Origin: an uncultured Actinomyces sp.
GTDB lineage: Bacteria; Actinomycetota; Actinomycetes; Actinomycetales; Actinomycetaceae
Assembly (NCBI GenBank): GCA_902373545.1
Contig: CABKMZ010000096.1
Span: 1 to 6,651, forward strand
Direction of reading: 5' to 3'
Length of the DNA stretch: 6,651 nucleotides
Made by a program: the position numbers and the translations under genes. The notes beneath the pieces are model-generated. The model made no database searches, was not told the origin of the DNA, and was given only the letters and a program-made list of their open reading frames with translations. Shown here piece after piece: positions 5,806 through 6,651 of the stretch (positions are counted from its first letter, which is position 1; each line of letters starts with the position of its first letter).

Positions 5806-6093
5806 TCGCGTCGACTGTCCTTCACGGTGCGTTTCCCGAATGCTGCGCTGATTCCGGATGGGGACTTGACGTGGCTTGGCGGTCTCGGGCTGGAGGCGGC
5901 GACCGGTTTGAATAGGCGTCAGAAGGAGGCGCTGGTTGACATGCGTCATGGGCGTACCTGGAGCAACGGGGAGTATAGGGAGCATTTTGGTGTGACCGCT
6001 GAGGAGGCGCGCTCGGAGCTGCGCGACCTCGTGTCACGAGGCCTGGTGACGTCCACGGGTCAGCGCCGCGGATGCGTTACGAGCTCGCTGTGA
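5806..6093 (+). pseudogene. Fragment encoding the C-terminal winged-helix domain of an AlbA_2/RecG-like ATP-binding protein
   Basis: The frame is open from 5806, with a possible GTG start at 5827 that would give 88 residues. The segment LNRRQKEALVDMRHG (from about residue 28), then SNGEYREHFGVTAEEARSEL, then RDLVSRGLV, then a basic end resembles the DNA-binding winged helix that ends AlbA_2-type (Schlafen-like, 'RecG-like') ATP-binding proteins, whose full length is several hundred residues. The AlbA_2 and ATPase parts are absent upstream; the 21-bp array and parS sites occupy that space. No ribosome site precedes the GTG. An AAGGAGG at 5923-5929 before ATG 5941 comes from the conserved Q-K-E codons. 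The most likely reading is the stranded 3' end of a deleted gene. A small stand-alone DNA-binding protein acting on the neighbouring array cannot be excluded. Confidence 0.55.
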
Positions 6094-6221
6094 AGCCGTG
6101 ACCGTGGTGTGATGCTGGTTCGGTGGCCTTAGGATGCCGGGATAGCTGCGGTGGTGATGTGGGGGAGTGATTCTCGGATTGATGCCCGTGTCGTCGTCGG
6201 TGACGATGCTGGTGCGGGGAT

Positions 6222-6237
6222 TGTTTCACGTGAAACA
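6222..6237. promoter_or_regulatory. parS: parS centromere site 3 (ParB binding)
   Basis: A third exact TGTTTCACGTGAAACA, 687 bp beyond site 2 and on the far side of the repeat array and the winged-helix fragment. It lies in the short gene-free stretch 6094-6286, where nothing else can be supported. Confidence 0.93.
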
Positions 6238-6286
6238 TTCTGGTGTTGGCGGGCTCTACGCACTTGGGGGAGCGGGCTTGGTGATC

Positions 6287-6496
6287 TCAGTCGGTATAGG
6301 TGCCGGGGATGGTGTATCTCCTGATATGTAGGTCCACAGACTGGCTATCGGTGGATTGTAAGGTGTCGGATTGTGCTGATTGCGGGCGATCCTTGGCCTC
6401 GGCATTCGCCTTGGTGCTGAACGTTCGGAACCCAAGCAGGGATGCTGCGATGACTGTGGCGACGGCGGATGACCACGATGAACCAAGGATGCGCAT
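6287..6496 (-). CDS. Hypothetical 69-residue protein with one N-terminal membrane segment
   Basis: Not recognised. From ATG at 6496 (minus strand) it encodes 69 residues. Residues about 7-24 (SSWSSAVATVIAASLLGF) form a hydrophobic segment, followed by a Lys/Arg-containing stretch and a polar Ser/Asp/Gln-rich tail ending in PGTYTD. This could be a small secreted or single-pass membrane protein. No Shine-Dalgarno is visible before the ATG, and no GTG or TTG start lies upstream in frame. The frame is open back to the TAG (6551-6553) that ends the neighbouring minus-strand gene, in the same phase, so this could also be the former C-terminal extension of that gene cut off by a nonsense change. The opposite strand also has an open frame here, so the call is tentative. 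Confidence 0.35.
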   Translation of the reverse strand: MRILGSSWSSAVATVIAASLLGFRTFSTKANAEAKDRPQSAQSDTLQSTDSQSVDLHIRRYTIPGTYTD

Positions 6497-6550
6497 TGCG
6501 TTGGTGAAACTGTGAGTCGCTCGCGGTTCTTTCCTCTCTCGATCACCCTG

Positions 6551-6651
6551 CTAATGGCCTTGTTTTTCTTCCCAGGTGTCGGTGTTGTTGATGACTAGGT
6601 GGGACAGGGGGAATTTGCCGGTTGTTTCTGTGGTGGTGACGAGGCCGTTGA
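6551..6651 (-). CDS. C-terminal end of an unidentified minus-strand gene
   Basis: Only the last 32 codons are in the window; the gene continues past 6651. The end reads as ordinary protein: a Thr-rich NGLVTTTETT, then GKFPLSHLVINN, then TDTWEEKQGH and a TAG stop. I do not recognise the family from this fragment. It converges on the winged-helix fragment across a gap that holds the possible 69-residue gene and parS site 3. No terminator hairpin is seen after the stop, so it may be co-transcribed with 6287-6496, 54 bases downstream. Confidence 0.6.
   Translation of the reverse strand, partial: NGLVTTTETTGKFPLSHLVINNTDTWEEKQGH

Noticed and set aside
5671..5985. Minus-strand frame of 104 codons ending in F-Y-x-I-E heptads
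   Set aside because: Its first part is antisense to the winged-helix fragment and its end is the repeat array read as codons. There is no ribosome site, and the repeat constraint looks like DNA palindromes rather than protein.
6300..6515. Plus-strand 71-codon frame opposite the small minus-strand gene
   Set aside because: It has no ribosome site, membrane segment or motif. The minus-strand frame gives a more protein-like product with a hydrophobic segment.
5294..6651. Chromosomal oriC with DnaA boxes
   Set aside because: I found no good match to TTATCCACA or TTGTCCACA on either strand. The nearest, AGGTCCACA near 6330, is single and imperfect.

Overview
The window looks like part of a high-GC actinomycete chromosome, most like Actinomycetaceae (Actinomyces/Schaalia type). 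This rests on the GC-rich codon use, an LAxTG-type sorting signal, a lipoprotein metal-binding protein carrying an inserted surface repeat domain, and perfect ParB-binding parS palindromes. No rRNA, tRNA or CRISPR array was seen.

Positions 1-5293 hold a tightly packed plus-strand operon of the 'anchored repeat-type ABC transporter' kind (choice-of-anchor M / TIGR03769 repeat family). In order it encodes: the C-terminal end of a sortase-anchored surface protein (3-536); a ZnuA/TroA-type metal-binding lipoprotein with a surface-repeat domain inserted into it (635-2257); a second surface protein with the same domain, held by a C-terminal membrane helix (2254-3582); the ABC ATPase (3579-4298); and the ABC-3 family permease (4295-5209). 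Stop and start codons overlap at 2254, 3579 and 4295, which implies translational coupling. A strong hairpin terminator at 5253-5293 closes the operon. The likely job is capture of a divalent metal (Zn or Mn), or a metal-containing ligand, at the wall surface, hand-over to the lipoprotein and import. The exact substrate cannot be read from sequence.

Positions 5294-6651 are different: lower GC, G/T-rich on the plus strand, and almost gene-free. They contain three perfect parS sites (5373, 5535, 6222), which points to the chromosome-partition zone near the replication origin. Between the second and third parS lies a striking array of 21-bp tandem units built on the palindrome TTCTATGnCATAGAA, with one 10-bp step. 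It is phased to whole DNA helical turns and resembles plasmid iterons or a multi-operator array. Next to it is a fragment of a winged-helix C-terminus typical of AlbA_2/RecG-like ATP-binding proteins. On the minus strand follow a possible 69-residue membrane protein and the C-terminal end of an unidentified gene.

The points most worth following up are the 21-bp array, the apparently circularly permuted domain inside the metal-binding protein, its missing third metal-ligand histidine, and the structured leaders and repeated 13-bp motif at two gene junctions.
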